Positions 1-8,460 are shown, counted from the stretch's first letter. The stretch: 64,000 nucleotides of DNA from Halomarina ordinaria (GCF_030553305.1 NZ_JARRAH010000001.1:2718163-2782162); one strand, 5' to 3'. Numbers and translations are program-made. The notes: generated by a model not told the origin, from the sequence alone.

Positions 1-346
1 CGTTCCCGCGCAGGCCGGCCCCCTCCGAGAGGGCGTAGGCGTCGGCGCCGGCGTCGCGGGCCGTCGCCCGCGAGACGACGGCCGCGCTGGGGAAGTCGAC
101 GTCCTCGTAGTCCACGGCGAACGCCTCCTGGACCTCGGGTGCGGTGCCCGCGGGGAAGGCGCGATGCGGGAGGACGGTGAGGACGCCCTCGTCGCCCTCG
201 GGGGCGGCGTGCTCCTCCGGCCAGAGGCTGCCGGCGTCCTCGACGACGTCGTCGGCGAGCGCGGGCGTGACCAGCGGCTCGGTCAGGCGGAGTTCGCCCA
301 CCCGAGCGGGTCCGTCGCGCTCGTGGACCTCGAAGTAGTCGGTCAT
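1..346 (-). CDS. arcS: Archaeosine synthase subunit alpha (ArcS/TgtA2), N-terminal part only
   Basis: Only the first 115 or so residues are inside the window; the gene runs off the left edge. The protein begins MTDYFEVHERDGPARVGELR, the opening I know from haloarchaeal ArcS (formerly TgtA2). ArcS acts after the transglycosylase and converts preQ0 at tRNA position 15 towards archaeosine. The upstream neighbour on the same strand is tgtA, 68 nt away, so the two steps of G15 archaeosine formation are probably co-transcribed. The start ATG (346) is followed by an uninterrupted frame to the window edge. The catalytic and PUA portions cannot be checked here. Confidence 0.85.
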   Translation of the reverse strand, partial: MTDYFEVHERDGPARVGELRLTEPLVTPALADDVVEDAGSLWPEEHAAPEGDEGVLTVLPHRAFPAGTAPEVQEAFAVDYEDVDFPSAAVVSRATARDAGADAYALSEGAGLRGN

Positions 347-414
347 TGGCGGAGGTGCGGCGTCGGCGTTGAACTATCTTGTCTTGTGGAATCGGTCGCC
401 GTCGCCCGTCCCCG

Positions 415-1890
415 TCAGGACTCGCGGTCGGCGAGCGACTCGACGCGGACGTCCTCGGGGAGGCGCGCGAGCGCGCTCTCGGGCCACTCCCAGTGGGCGA
501 CGGTGAACGACGCCTCGGGGTTCGCGGCCGCGAGCGCGCGCACGCCCTCGGCGGCCCGCTCGTAGGCCGCCCGACCCGGGTGCTCGGGAGTCTCGGCGGT
601 GAACGGGTAGCTGTCCGAGAGGTGGCGCGGGAAGGGACCGAAGGGCGGGACCAGCCGCCAGGTGGCGTCGTAGCGGTCGCTGTCGTTGCCCTCCGTCAGC
701 AGGACGCTCCCCTCGACCGCCAGCCGCGAGAGCCGGTCGTGGTGGCGGAGCACCTCGGGGCGGCGGGCGGACTCGGCGGAGACGTGGAAGAAGGAGTCCT
801 TCGTCGCGGGGTCGGTCCGCTCGAGTTCCGCCGAGTGGTCGAGCAGGGCGCGGTAGCCGTCGAGCATCGCGGGGTGGCCGCGGGCGCGGGCGTCGACGAG
901 TTCGAGCAGGTTCCCCCGGCGGACGGCCTGTTTCACCCGTCGCAGTTCCTCGAAGGTGACGTGGAGGTTGTGCCGGGCGAGCAGGCGCTCGCGGGTGTCG
1001 GCGTCACAGCGGGCCACCTCCTCGGGCGCGTGGTCGGTACAGACCGGGCACGAGCAGGGGAAGTACGCCAGGTCGTCGAGGTGTTCGGTGCCGCGCACGG
1101 TGAGGTAGCGGTCGTCGCGGGCGTAGAGGGCGTAGGCGGCGGAGTCGAACAGGTCACAGCCCATCGCCACGGCGAGCGCGAACATCATCGGGTGGCCGGC
1201 GCCGAAGAGGTGGACCGGGGCGTCCTGGCCGAGGCCGCGCTTGGCGGCGGCGACGACCTCCACCATGTCGTCGTAGCGGTAGCTGTTGAGCAGGGGGACC
1301 ACCGCGCCGACGGGGAAGACGTCGAGGCTCGTCCCGTAGGCGTGGCGGGCGGCGTCCTCGCGGAGGTCGGTGTACGTCGACCCCTGGACGGGCGCGTTGA
1401 CGAGCATCTCGCCCACGTCGACGCCCTCGGCGACCTCGAGGCGTTCCCTCGTCGTGGCGAGTTCCGCCGCCGCGCGCTCGCGGGAGACGTCCGGCGGGGT
1501 GGGGATGTCGACGGGCGTGCCGATGTCGCTCCCGACGTCGTACTGGAACCGCAAAATCTCCTCGGTGGTGGTGTCGATGTCGCCGTACTCCGCCAGCTGG
1601 AACGACCCGGAGTCGGTCATGATGGCGCCCGAGAAGTCGTAGAGGTCGTGCAGTCCCCGCGAGAGCGCGCTCTCGCGGAGGTCCTCGCTCTTCTGGAGGA
1701 TGTAGCCGTTCGTGATGAGTATCTCCGCGCCGAACTCCGCCTCCAGGGCCGCCGGGGCGATGGTCCGGATGTGCGGGTTGATGACGGGGAGGAGCGCGGG
1801 CGTCTCGACGGTGACGCCCGCCCGCGGGACCCGGAGGTCGCCGATGCGTCCCCCGGCGTCGAAGGCCCGAAGCTCGAAACAGTCGCGCAT
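415..1890 (-). CDS. tgtA: Archaeal tRNA-guanine(15) transglycosylase
   Basis: A 491-aa protein that exchanges guanine 15 in the tRNA D-loop for preQ0, the first committed step of archaeosine formation. The TGT barrel starts near residue 1. The motif MTDSGSFQ carries the candidate catalytic Asp at residue 93, and a Cys-rich element FPCSCPVC near residue 275 matches the zinc site of the family. The protein is shorter than archaeal TgtA with all C-terminal PUA modules, because in haloarchaea part of that region sits in the separate ArcS protein encoded downstream. The ATG at 1890 opens with [20 protein letters not shown], typical of haloarchaeal TgtA. Confidence 0.95.
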   Translation of the reverse strand: MRDCFELRAFDAGGRIGDLRVPRAGVTVETPALLPVINPHIRTIAPAALEAEFGAEILITNGYILQKSEDLRESALSRGLHDLYDFSGAIMTDSGSFQLAEYGDIDTTTEEILRFQYDVGSDIGTPVDIPTPPDVSRERAAAELATTRERLEVAEGVDVGEMLVNAPVQGSTYTDLREDAARHAYGTSLDVFPVGAVVPLLNSYRYDDMVEVVAAAKRGLGQDAPVHLFGAGHPMMFALAVAMGCDLFDSAAYALYARDDRYLTVRGTEHLDDLAYFPCSCPVCTDHAPEEVARCDADTRERLLARHNLHVTFEELRRVKQAVRRGNLLELVDARARGHPAMLDGYRALLDHSAELERTDPATKDSFFHVSAESARRPEVLRHHDRLSRLAVEGSVLLTEGNDSDRYDATWRLVPPFGPFPRHLSDSYPFTAETPEHPGRAAYERAAEGVRALAAANPEASFTVAHWEWPESALARLPEDVRVESLADRES

Positions 1891-1935
1891 TGGGCGCCCT
1901 TCCCCGAGCGCGTCACTAAGGGTTGCGTTCCGCGC

Positions 1936-2697
1936 TCAGCCGACGAGCGGCGTCGATTCCTCGCGGTAGCGCTCGTACAGCGCCTCGCCCCACTCGTAGG
2001 CGGCCGGGTCGTCGGTGTCGACGAAGACGCTGAGCGTGCCCGTCTCGGGGTCGTAGCCGCCGACGCCGACGCGCTCGTCGAACAGCGCGAGGCCGCAGGG
2101 GACGGCCTCGTGGACGCTGAGGGTGAGGTTGCCGCTCTCGACGGCGGCCGCGCCGCGCTCGGGGTTCGACTCCAGGATGGACTCGACCACCGAGGGGAGG
2201 TAGACGATGTCCGTCTCCATCCCGTCGACGATGCGCTCGTAGATGCCCTCGACGTGCATGGGGGCCACCGTCGCCGTATCGAACCCCCGGAGGCTGTCCG
2301 TCCCCTCGACGAGCGACATGAACCGCTCGACGGGCCGGTAGGGCGTCCCCGGTGCCGCGCTGGTCACCGTCGCGCCCGCGAAGTGCTCGACGCGCAGGCC
2401 GAGCGCCTCGGGGTCGACGACCTCGAGGAGGGGGTCCAGTCGCCGCGCCGCCCGGCCCGCCCGGGCGAGGTCGTCGACCCGTTCCGCGACCACGTGGCCC
2501 GCCGCGGTAAGTCGATAGTGGCCGTTCTCGCGCTCGACGAGGCCGTGGTCGGCCAGCGACCGGGTCGCGCGGTGGACCGTCGGTTTCGACACGTCGAGCG
2601 CCGCCTGCAGGTCGCGCCGGTCGTGCGGTTCCGTCCGCAGGGCGGCGAGGAGCGGCGCCCGCCTGACGACGCTCACGAGCCACTCCGTCTCGTCCAT
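1936..2697 (-). CDS. Winged-helix regulator with FilR1-type middle domain
   Basis: A 253-aa transcription regulator. Residues 1-75 form a winged helix (PTVHRATRSLADHGLVERE is the recognition helix and wing). The rest resembles the FilR1 middle domain (formerly DUF1724) common in haloarchaeal regulators and thought to sense a ligand. It lies divergent to a DUF4870 membrane protein. A perfect 15-bp palindrome lies between its TATA-like element and its ATG, which suggests autoregulation. The target genes and ligand are unknown. The ATG at 2697 is 22-29 nt from the TATA-like element, fitting a leaderless mRNA. Confidence 0.8.
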   Translation of the reverse strand: MDETEWLVSVVRRAPLLAALRTEPHDRRDLQAALDVSKPTVHRATRSLADHGLVERENGHYRLTAAGHVVAERVDDLARAGRAARRLDPLLEVVDPEALGLRVEHFAGATVTSAAPGTPYRPVERFMSLVEGTDSLRGFDTATVAPMHVEGIYERIVDGMETDIVYLPSVVESILESNPERGAAAVESGNLTLSVHEAVPCGLALFDERVGVGGYDPETGTLSVFVDTDDPAAYEWGEALYERYREESTPLVG

Positions 2698-2703
2698 ACC
2701 CCT

Positions 2704-2726
2704 CGATACGTGGTATCGTACTTAAT
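2704..2726 (-). promoter_or_regulatory. Promoter with 15-bp palindromic candidate operator for the FilR1-type regulator
   Basis: On the minus strand the TATA-like TTAAGTA (2719-2725) is followed directly by the perfect palindrome CGATACCACGTATCG (2704-2718) and then, 6 nt on, by the ATG at 2697. The palindrome therefore covers the expected transcription start. This is the classic position for repression and suggests that the regulator controls itself. The inference rests on position and symmetry only. Confidence 0.5.
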
Positions 2727-2842
2727 GGTAGTCACGCTCGCCGACCGAATCACCCCGCGAGTCGCGTTTCAGCCACCGAGACGGTCTTACGCGGTGAGTA
2801 TAACCTCCGACGAATCAGTCTGTTTCCCGGTGGTATCCGATT

Positions 2843-3277
2843 ATGACAACGACCGAACCGACGGACACGCTCGACGCTGAACCGACTTCGACCACGACGA
2901 CCGACACCGGGCTCGACGCCCACGTCCTCGCGGCGCTCTCGTACGTGCTCGGCCCGCTGACGGGGCTCGTCGTCTACCTCGTCGAACCCGAGGACGACTA
3001 CGTGCGCTTCCACGCGGCCCAGAGCATCACCACGTTCGGCCTCCTGTTCGCGGCCAGCATCGTCTTCTCCGTCGTCCAGACTGTGCTGTTCACGGTGCTG
3101 TTCGTCGACCCGGCGACGTTCATCGTCGGCAGTCTCGTCTCGCTCGCTCTCGGCCTCGTCAGCCTCGTCGTCGGGCTGGGCGCGCTCGTCCTCTGGGTCT
3201 ACCTCGTGGTCAGCGCCTACAGGGGTCGGACGCCGCGGATTCCCGTGGCCGCCGGCCTCGCGGACCGACTCGTCTGA
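2843..3277 (+). CDS. DUF4870 (Tic20-like) membrane protein
   Basis: A 144-aa protein. After about 30 polar, Thr/Asp-rich residues comes HVLAALSYVLGPLTGLVVYL, then EDDYVRFHAAQSITTFG, then three further hydrophobic segments and a short basic tail. The YVRFHAAQS motif following the first membrane segment is the hallmark of DUF4870. The family has no established role beyond being a small integral membrane protein. The gene is divergent from the regulator at 1936-2697. A TATA-like element (AGTATAACC) about 40 nt before the ATG would give a short leader. Confidence 0.8.
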   Translation: MTTTEPTDTLDAEPTSTTTTDTGLDAHVLAALSYVLGPLTGLVVYLVEPEDDYVRFHAAQSITTFGLLFAASIVFSVVQTVLFTVLFVDPATFIVGSLVSLALGLVSLVVGLGALVLWVYLVVSAYRGRTPRIPVAAGLADRLV

Positions 3278-3297
3278 GCAGTACTGGGAGATGGCGT

Positions 3298-3388
3298 GCG
3301 CCCGGGTGGGGCGACGGACACGCAGGTGGGGGTGACGGTACCCGTGGGACCGCGCCCGGGTGGGACGCGCGCTCAGGTGGGGGTGGCG
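3298..3388. repeat. Imperfect direct repeat at the 3' end of the NUDIX gene
   Basis: A stretch of about 38 bp at 3298-3337 (GCGCCCGGGTGGGGCG ... CAGGTGGGGGTGACG) is repeated with a few changes at 3352-3388. The second copy contains the last codons and stop of the minus-strand NUDIX gene, so the first copy looks like a duplicated gene tail in the gap towards the DUF4870 gene. Confidence 0.55.
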
Positions 3389-3948
3389 TCGTCCGGTATT
3401 CCGAACGAGTCGTAGTAGAGGACGCCGAGGACGGCCCGTCCGTCTCGCACGTCGCCGTCGCGAATCGCGGCGCGGAACGCCTCGTAGTCGGTGGTCGAGG
3501 GGTGGATGGTCTCGTCGACGTCGAGGTCCTGGTCGCCGGCGGGTTCGCAGTCGTACGCGACGAAGAAGTGGAGTTCGGAGTCGGCGATGCCGTTCGCCGG
3601 TTCGACGGTCGTGAGCGGGACGACCCGGTCGGCCTCGTAGCCCGTCTCCTCGCGGAGTTCGCGGTGGGCCGCCGCGCGGTAGTCCTCGTCGTCCGGTTCG
3701 ACGCCGCCGACGGGGAGGCCGCGGTTGATTCGCCTGACGGCCTGGCGCCACTCCTCGATGACCACGAGGTCGCCGTCGGATGTGAACGGGAGTATCACGA
3801 CGGCGGGTGGCTCGCTCAGGTAGTCGTAGTCCGTCTCGGTGCCGTCGGGGAGGCGGACGTCCTCGTGGCGGACGTCGAAGCCGGGGCAGGTGTAGGCCAC
3901 CTCGCCCGCGAGCGTCTCCCAGGCCAGGTCGTCGGCTGTGTCGCTCAT
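3373..3948 (-). CDS. NUDIX hydrolase
   Basis: A 191-aa NUDIX-fold hydrolase, probably acting on a nucleoside diphosphate linked to another group. A complete NUDIX box (G-x5-E-x7-REUxEExGU) is seen as GVEPDDEDYRAAAHRELREE followed by TGY, roughly residues 87-109. The layout, with VVIEEWRQAVRR before the box, resembles ADP-ribose or ADP-sugar pyrophosphatases, but the substrate cannot be read from sequence. I chose the ATG at 3948 (MSDTADDLAWETL). Upstream, the frame only continues as an antisense read of the CHY-finger gene, whose stop is 34 nt away. The two genes are probably one transcript. Confidence 0.85.
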   Translation of the reverse strand: MSDTADDLAWETLAGEVAYTCPGFDVRHEDVRLPDGTETDYDYLSEPPAVVILPFTSDGDLVVIEEWRQAVRRINRGLPVGGVEPDDEDYRAAAHRELREETGYEADRVVPLTTVEPANGIADSELHFFVAYDCEPAGDQDLDVDETIHPSTTDYEAFRAAIRDGDVRDGRAVLGVLYYDSFGIPDDATPT

Positions 3949-3982
3949 GGGTCGACTGCGGCGCGCTTCGGCAAAAACCCGC

Positions 3983-4339
3983 TCACTCGACGGCGAAGTA
4001 GCGGTCGGCGTGGCGCGCACAGCCGGGGTTGAACGCCGCGCCGCACGCCGGACAGGCGTGGTCGCACGCGAGGTACGTCTCGGCCGAGAGGGTGGTCCGA
4101 CAGACCCCACAGAGGACTGCCGGGTCGTCGAAGCGCTCGCGCGGCCAGGGCGTCGTCTCGTGGTCCGCCAGTTCCTCGTGGCAGGCGTGACAGGGGTAGT
4201 AGGTGTCACAGCAGGCGTGGCGCAGGGCGACGACGTCGCGGTCGCTCCGGTAGTGCGTACAGCGCGTCGCCCCGTCGACGGCCACGCCGCGGAGCGGGAC
4301 GTCGAAACGGGGGTCGAGCGTCGCGTCCGGACTCGTCAC
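3983..4339 (-). CDS. CHY zinc-finger protein
   Basis: A 118-aa protein packed with Cys/His pairs: TRCTHYRSDRDVVALRH, then CCDTYYPCHACH, then CGVC and ACDHACPACGAAFNPGC. This spacing is the CHY-type zinc finger. Archaeal members are short, stand-alone and functionally uncharacterised; in eukaryotes the domain occurs in RING E3 ligases. It lies upstream of, and probably in one transcript with, the NUDIX hydrolase, and diverges from the squalene/phytoene synthase gene across a 119-nt gap. Confidence 0.85.
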   Translation of the reverse strand: MTSPDATLDPRFDVPLRGVAVDGATRCTHYRSDRDVVALRHACCDTYYPCHACHEELADHETTPWPRERFDDPAVLCGVCRTTLSAETYLACDHACPACGAAFNPGCARHADRYFAVE

Positions 4340-4424
4340 GGACGGGTGAACGGCGGCCGGGGACGAGGGTCTGTCGGTCGCCCCACCTCCCGAAACTCGG
4401 GTGCGAGGCGGGGGTTACCAGCAG

Positions 4425-4430
4425 TTTTTT
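4425..4430 (+). promoter_or_regulatory. TATA-like element of the squalene/phytoene synthase gene
   Basis: A run of six T in a GC-rich context, 29-34 nt before the ATG at 4459. The spacing fits a leaderless haloarchaeal transcript. Confidence 0.4.
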
Positions 4431-4458
4431 CCCTCGTTCGCCACTAACAGAACCAACA

Positions 4459-5505
4459 ATGGTCGACTCCCCCACCGCGAGGTCACGCCCGCCTTCTTCG
4501 CTCGCGTGGTGTCACGAAGTGGTGGACGACGTCTCGCGCACGTTCGCCATCACCATCGATCTCCTCGACGCGCCGATGTCGGACTACATCTGCGTCGGCT
4601 ACCTCCTCTGTCGCGTCCCGGACACCGTCGAGGACGCGGGCCACGTCCCGCCGGCGGAGAAGGCCCGTCTGTTGCGGACCTACGACGACGCGCTCGACCC
4701 CGCGTCGGCGACCGGGGTCGACGACTTCCGTGCCGCCGTCGAGGAGTGGCTCCCGGCGGACCCGGACGCGCCCGCCGACTGGGCCGTCGTCCGGCACGCA
4801 GACCGGGTGTTCGCGGCCTACGACGCCTTCGACGCCGACGTGCGGGCGGCGATGCGCCCGCCCATCCGCGAACTCGTCGGCGGGATGGCGACGTTCGTCG
4901 AGGGGAGCGACGCCGAGCGGGGCATCCGCATCGGCACGCGCGAGGAACTCGACCGCTACTGCTACGTCGTCGCGGGGACCGTCGGCCACCTCATCACGAA
5001 CCTCGCCGCCCTCGACACCGACGACGAGACCGAGCGCTACCTCCGCGCCCGCGCCGAGAGCTTCGGCCACCTCCTCCAGCTGGTCAACATCGCGAAGGAC
5101 GTCCACACCGACTACCGCGAGGAGGACAACGTCTACATCCCCCGCGAGTGGCTCCAGGCCCACGGCGTCCCCATCGACGAACTGCTCGCCCCCGAACACC
5201 GGACGGGCGCCACCGCCGCCCTCCAGCGCGTCATCGACCACGCCCGGTCGTTCCGTACCGACGCCCGCGAGTACCTCGAACGCTACGCCCACGGGACCGA
5301 CCACCACCTCGGGGCGTGGGCCGTCCCCTACCTGCTCGCCATCGCGACGCTGCGCGAACTGGAGGGGAACCTGGAGGACGTCTTCACCGAGTCGTCGGTG
5401 AAGGTCTCGCGCGAGGAGGTCGCCCGGGTCGTCTCCGCGTTCGCCGTCGACTCCCCCGACCTGAGCGTCCTCGACGGCGTCGAACGCTCCGTCGAGACGG
5501 CGTAA
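4459..5505 (+). CDS. Squalene/phytoene synthase family protein
   Basis: A 348-aa trans-prenyltransferase that joins two prenyl diphosphates head to head. Both Asp-rich metal-binding motifs are present: RVPDTVED near residue 52 (DxxED) and LVNIAKDVHTDYRE near residue 211 (NxxxDxxxD). SRTFAITIDLL near residue 27 and YCYVVAGTVG near residue 172 are also family signatures. Haloarchaea use such enzymes for squalene (farnesyl diphosphate) or for carotenoids (geranylgeranyl diphosphate). The long second Asp motif with LQLVNIAKD resembles squalene synthase more, but no carotenoid or squalene gene lies beside it to decide. It has its own promoter and stands alone. Confidence 0.85.
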   Translation: MVDSPTARSRPPSSLAWCHEVVDDVSRTFAITIDLLDAPMSDYICVGYLLCRVPDTVEDAGHVPPAEKARLLRTYDDALDPASATGVDDFRAAVEEWLPADPDAPADWAVVRHADRVFAAYDAFDADVRAAMRPPIRELVGGMATFVEGSDAERGIRIGTREELDRYCYVVAGTVGHLITNLAALDTDDETERYLRARAESFGHLLQLVNIAKDVHTDYREEDNVYIPREWLQAHGVPIDELLAPEHRTGATAALQRVIDHARSFRTDAREYLERYAHGTDHHLGAWAVPYLLAIATLRELEGNLEDVFTESSVKVSREEVARVVSAFAVDSPDLSVLDGVERSVETA

Positions 5506-5631
5506 CCGACTCCCGTTCCTCTCGATTCGTCTCCGCCCCCAGCGACAGCTCCCGCCTGCTACCCTTCGTCGAACCACGGGACGTCGCCGCCTCCCTCGCG
5601 TGGCCTGCTGGCATACGGAACGCTCATCGTC

Positions 5632-5654
5632 TTTTTTACTCGATAATGAGTAAA
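5632..5654. promoter_or_regulatory. T-run plus 20-bp palindrome, candidate operator
   Basis: TTTACTCGATAATGAGTAAA (5635-5654) has perfect 7-bp arms separated by 6 nt, in an AT-rich island preceded by six T (5632-5637). It lies 129 nt after the synthase gene and 79 nt before the ATG of the small membrane protein. The T-run could end the upstream transcript. The palindrome resembles the inverted repeat at 32353-32373 (TTACTC/GAGTAA core), suggesting a shared regulator family. Confidence 0.45.
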
Positions 5655-5733
5655 CCTTTTCAGCGTGAACCGTCGACTGTGAGGTGATGATTGATTCGCT
5701 CACCAACCACCCCGTAGCACCGCTTGAACGACC

Positions 5734-6036
5734 ATGATGTGGCAGGACCTCGTCTTCCTCTGTGGCAGCGTCTTCTCGCTGTTCGTCCTCATGCCGACGC
5801 TTCGCGACTCGATGGCGAACGTCCCGCTCGGGACGACGCTCCCCTCGGCGACCATCGCCGCCGTCTACGGGACGACGTTCTTCACGCTGGGGATGACCTT
5901 CTCCGCCGCCGGGTCGTTCCTCACCGGCATCATGTGGAGTCTCATCGCCTTCCTCCGCTCGCCGCACCCCTACAACCCCCGCCGCGTGGACGACGGGCCG
6001 ACGTCGGTCCGGAGCGCCCCGCAGAACGCGGACTGA
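5734..6036 (+). CDS. Small membrane protein of unknown function
   Basis: A 100-aa protein with hydrophobic stretches at about residues 4-22, 38-60 and 60-75 (TTFFTLGMTFSAAGSFLTGI) and a polar tail after PHPYNPRRVD. I recognise no family with an assigned role. It lies immediately upstream of the diol dehydratase reactivase genes in the same orientation, but a 119-nt gap with its own inverted repeats separates them, so co-transcription is uncertain. The adjacent second Met (735 region) makes the exact start ambiguous by one codon. Confidence 0.7.
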   Translation: MMWQDLVFLCGSVFSLFVLMPTLRDSMANVPLGTTLPSATIAAVYGTTFFTLGMTFSAAGSFLTGIMWSLIAFLRSPHPYNPRRVDDGPTSVRSAPQNAD

Positions 6037-6098
6037 ACCGCTCTCCTTCGACTGTCGTCGACGCGGACGTTCTTTCGCTCGACCGTCGCGCACCCAGC

Positions 6099-6131
6099 GA
6101 CGGCTGTCAGCCGTCTAAAGAAAGTGTCTTT
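6099..6131 (+). promoter_or_regulatory. Two adjacent inverted repeats upstream of the reactivase operon
   Basis: GACGGCTGTCAGCCGTC (6099-6115, 7-bp arms, 3-nt loop) is followed at once by AAAGAAAGTGTCTTT (6117-6131, 5-bp arms). They end 24 nt before the ddrA ATG. The first could be a transcription terminator hairpin or operator; the second covers the expected TATA region. Either way the ddrA promoter region is unusually symmetric. Confidence 0.45.
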
Positions 6132-6155
6132 GGCCGTCACTGACATGGGAACGGT

Positions 6156-8069
6156 ATGCACTGCGTCGCCGGTGTCGACATCGGCAACTCCAGCACGGAG
6201 GTTGCCATCGCGCGGAGGGGGGACGACGGGTCGTGGGCGTTCGTCGCGAGCGACCTGTTCCGGACGACCGGGTTGAAGGGGACGAAGGAGAACGTCCCGG
6301 GCGTCCTGAACGCGATGCGTCGGGCGACCGAGCAGGTCGGCCTCGACCCGGGGGACGTCGACCGCGTCCTGCTCAACGAGGCCGCGCCGGTTATCGGCGA
6401 CGTCGCCATGGAGACCATCACGGAGACGGTCATCACGGAGTCGACGATGATCGGTCACGACCCCTCGACGCCCGGCGGCGTCGGCCTCGGCACCGGAACC
6501 ATCGTCGAAATCACCGACGACATGGCCGACTATTCCACAGCGGAGTCGGTCGTGTTCGTCGTCCCGGGGTCGGTCGACTTCGCGGACGCGGCCGAGCGCA
6601 TCAACGCCTGGCACGACGCCGGCTACGACGTGGCGGGCGCCATCGTCGAGAAGGACGACGCCGTCCTCATCGGCAACCGTCTCGACGTCGAGATACCCGT
6701 CGTCGACGAGGTGTCGAAACTCGACCTCATCCCCCGTGGGCAACCGGCGGCCGTCGAGGTGGCCGCCCGGGAGTCGGGCAAGACCATCGACCAGCTCTCG
6801 AACCCCTACGGCATCGCGACGGTGTTCGACCTCTCCCCCGAGGAGACCCGGAAGGTGATACCCGTCGCCCGCGCGCTCGTGGGCAACCGCTCGGCGGTGG
6901 TCATCAAGACGCCCGCCGGCGACGTCGAGGAGCGGACCATCCCCGCCGGCACCATCACCGTCGTCAACGAGCGGGGTATCACCACGACCGTCGACGTCGA
7001 CCAGGGGGCCGACGCCATCATGGAGTGCGTCATGGACAACTGGCCCGTCGCGGACGTGCGCGGCGAGAGCGGGTCGAACATCGGAGGGATGCTGAACCGC
7101 GCGCGCGCCCGGATGGGCGAGGTCACGGGGCAGGACCCAGACTCGATAGAGATTCGCGACGTGATGGCCGTCGACACGCTCGTCCCCCAGGAGGTGGAGG
7201 GGGCCGTCGCGGGCGAGTACAGCATGGAGAACTCCGTCGGTCTCGCCGCGATGGTGAAGACCAACCGGTTGCCGATGCGCCAGATAGCCGACGGCATCGA
7301 GGCCGAACTCGACACGGAGGTGGTCATCCAGGGCGTCGAGGCGAACATGGCCGTCCTCGGGTCGCTCACGACGCCGGGGACCGACCTCCCGGTGGCCATC
7401 CTCGACATGGGTGGCGGGTCGACCGACGCCGCCTACATGAACGAGCGCCGGGCGGTCGACTCGATTCACCTCTCGGGCGCCGGCGACATGGTGACGATGC
7501 TCATCGACTCCGAACTCGGCCTCGACGACCGCGACCTCGCGGAGGCCATCAAGAAGTACCCCGCCGCGAAGGTCGAGACGCTGTTCAGCGTGCGCCACGA
7601 GGACGGCACGGTCCGCTTCCTCGACGAGGCCGTCGACCCCGAACTGTTCGGCCGCGTCGTCCTCCTCGAGGACGGCGGCGGGATGCGGCCGGTCCCGGTC
7701 GACGAGTCGCTGGAGGAACTCAGACGGACCCGCCGGCGGGCCAAGCGCCGGGTGTTCGTCGAGAACGCCGAACGCGCGCTCCGCCTCATCACGCCGGGAG
7801 GGAACGTCCGGCACCTCCCGTTCGTCGTGATGGTCGGGCGCTCGTCGCTCGACTTCGAGATACCCGAGATGATCTCCGACGCCCTCGCCGAGTACGGCAT
7901 CGTCTGTGGCCGGGCGAACGTCCGCGGGGAGATGGGGCCGCGAAACGCCGTCGCCACCGGCCTCGTGCTCTCGCACATCGACGGCGGCGGCCACCTCGAC
8001 TTCGACCTCCCGCCCGAGTTGGCCACCTCGCTCGACCGACCGGAGGCGACGGCGGGTGACGACGCGTGA
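6156..8069 (+). CDS. ddrA: Diol/glycerol dehydratase reactivase, large (ATPase) subunit
   Basis: A 637-aa Hsp70-like ATPase that, with the small subunit, removes damaged cobalamin from inactivated diol/glycerol dehydratase so that fresh adenosylcobalamin can bind. It has the two sugar-kinase/Hsp70 phosphate motifs: GVDIGNSSTEVAI at residues 6-18 and ILDMGGGSTDAA at 415-426. The segment LLNEAAPVIGDVAMETITET is typical of PduG/DdrA. Length is close to enterobacterial DdrA. It is followed after 28 nt by ddrB, and the dehydratase itself lies 1 kb downstream in the same direction. There is no sign of decay. The gene name could equally be pduG or gdrA. Confidence 0.95.
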   Translation: MHCVAGVDIGNSSTEVAIARRGDDGSWAFVASDLFRTTGLKGTKENVPGVLNAMRRATEQVGLDPGDVDRVLLNEAAPVIGDVAMETITETVITESTMIGHDPSTPGGVGLGTGTIVEITDDMADYSTAESVVFVVPGSVDFADAAERINAWHDAGYDVAGAIVEKDDAVLIGNRLDVEIPVVDEVSKLDLIPRGQPAAVEVAARESGKTIDQLSNPYGIATVFDLSPEETRKVIPVARALVGNRSAVVIKTPAGDVEERTIPAGTITVVNERGITTTVDVDQGADAIMECVMDNWPVADVRGESGSNIGGMLNRARARMGEVTGQDPDSIEIRDVMAVDTLVPQEVEGAVAGEYSMENSVGLAAMVKTNRLPMRQIADGIEAELDTEVVIQGVEANMAVLGSLTTPGTDLPVAILDMGGGSTDAAYMNERRAVDSIHLSGAGDMVTMLIDSELGLDDRDLAEAIKKYPAAKVETLFSVRHEDGTVRFLDEAVDPELFGRVVLLEDGGGMRPVPVDESLEELRRTRRRAKRRVFVENAERALRLITPGGNVRHLPFVVMVGRSSLDFEIPEMISDALAEYGIVCGRANVRGEMGPRNAVATGLVLSHIDGGGHLDFDLPPELATSLDRPEATAGDDA

Positions 8070-8097
8070 GCCACAGAACGGGCCGGGGTGAACACCG

Positions 8098-8460
8098 ATG
8101 AGCGGATGTCGCGGCCCCGTCGAGAAGGGCGACGAGACCCCGCGCATCGGCGTCTGGTGCGTGGGCGACGTCCCGGAACACCTCCCGGCGCTCGAACACG
8201 GCATCGAGGAGGAGCGGGTCTCGTGGGTCGTCAGGTCCGAGATGGGCGGCGACGTCGTGAGCGTGGCCTACGAGGCGGCGAGCGACTCCGCGCTCCGGGT
8301 CGGCGTCGGCGTCGACGGCGACCGCTACGTCGTCCACCACCAGCGACTCCCGCGCGACGACCCGCTGTTCGACGTCCGCGCGGACGACGCCCGCGCGCGT
8401 ACCGTCGGGTCGAACGCCGCCCGTCTCGCCAAGCGGATGCCGTTCAAGCCCGTCGACTGA
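8098..8460 (+). CDS. ddrB: Diol/glycerol dehydratase reactivase, small subunit
   Basis: A 120-aa protein with the flavodoxin-like fold expected for PduH/DdrB, which resembles the dehydratase medium subunit and swaps with it during reactivation. The start of the fold reads RIGVWCVGDVPEHLPALEHG, followed by a GIEEERV segment and, later, SDSALRVGVGVDG. The C-terminus HHQRLPRDDPLF ... ARTVGSNAARLAKRMPFKP matches the family. It follows ddrA by 28 nt, with a GGGGTGA just ahead of the ATG that can act as a ribosome binding site. It is certainly the partner of ddrA by context. Confidence 0.88.
   Translation: MSGCRGPVEKGDETPRIGVWCVGDVPEHLPALEHGIEEERVSWVVRSEMGGDVVSVAYEAASDSALRVGVGVDGDRYVVHHQRLPRDDPLFDVRADDARARTVGSNAARLAKRMPFKPVD

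Noticed and set aside
379..2880. Very long open frame antisense to tgtA and the FilR1-type regulator
   Set aside because: It is the mirror of GC-rich codon usage on the other strand, has low-complexity Arg/Val/Gly composition and no domain.
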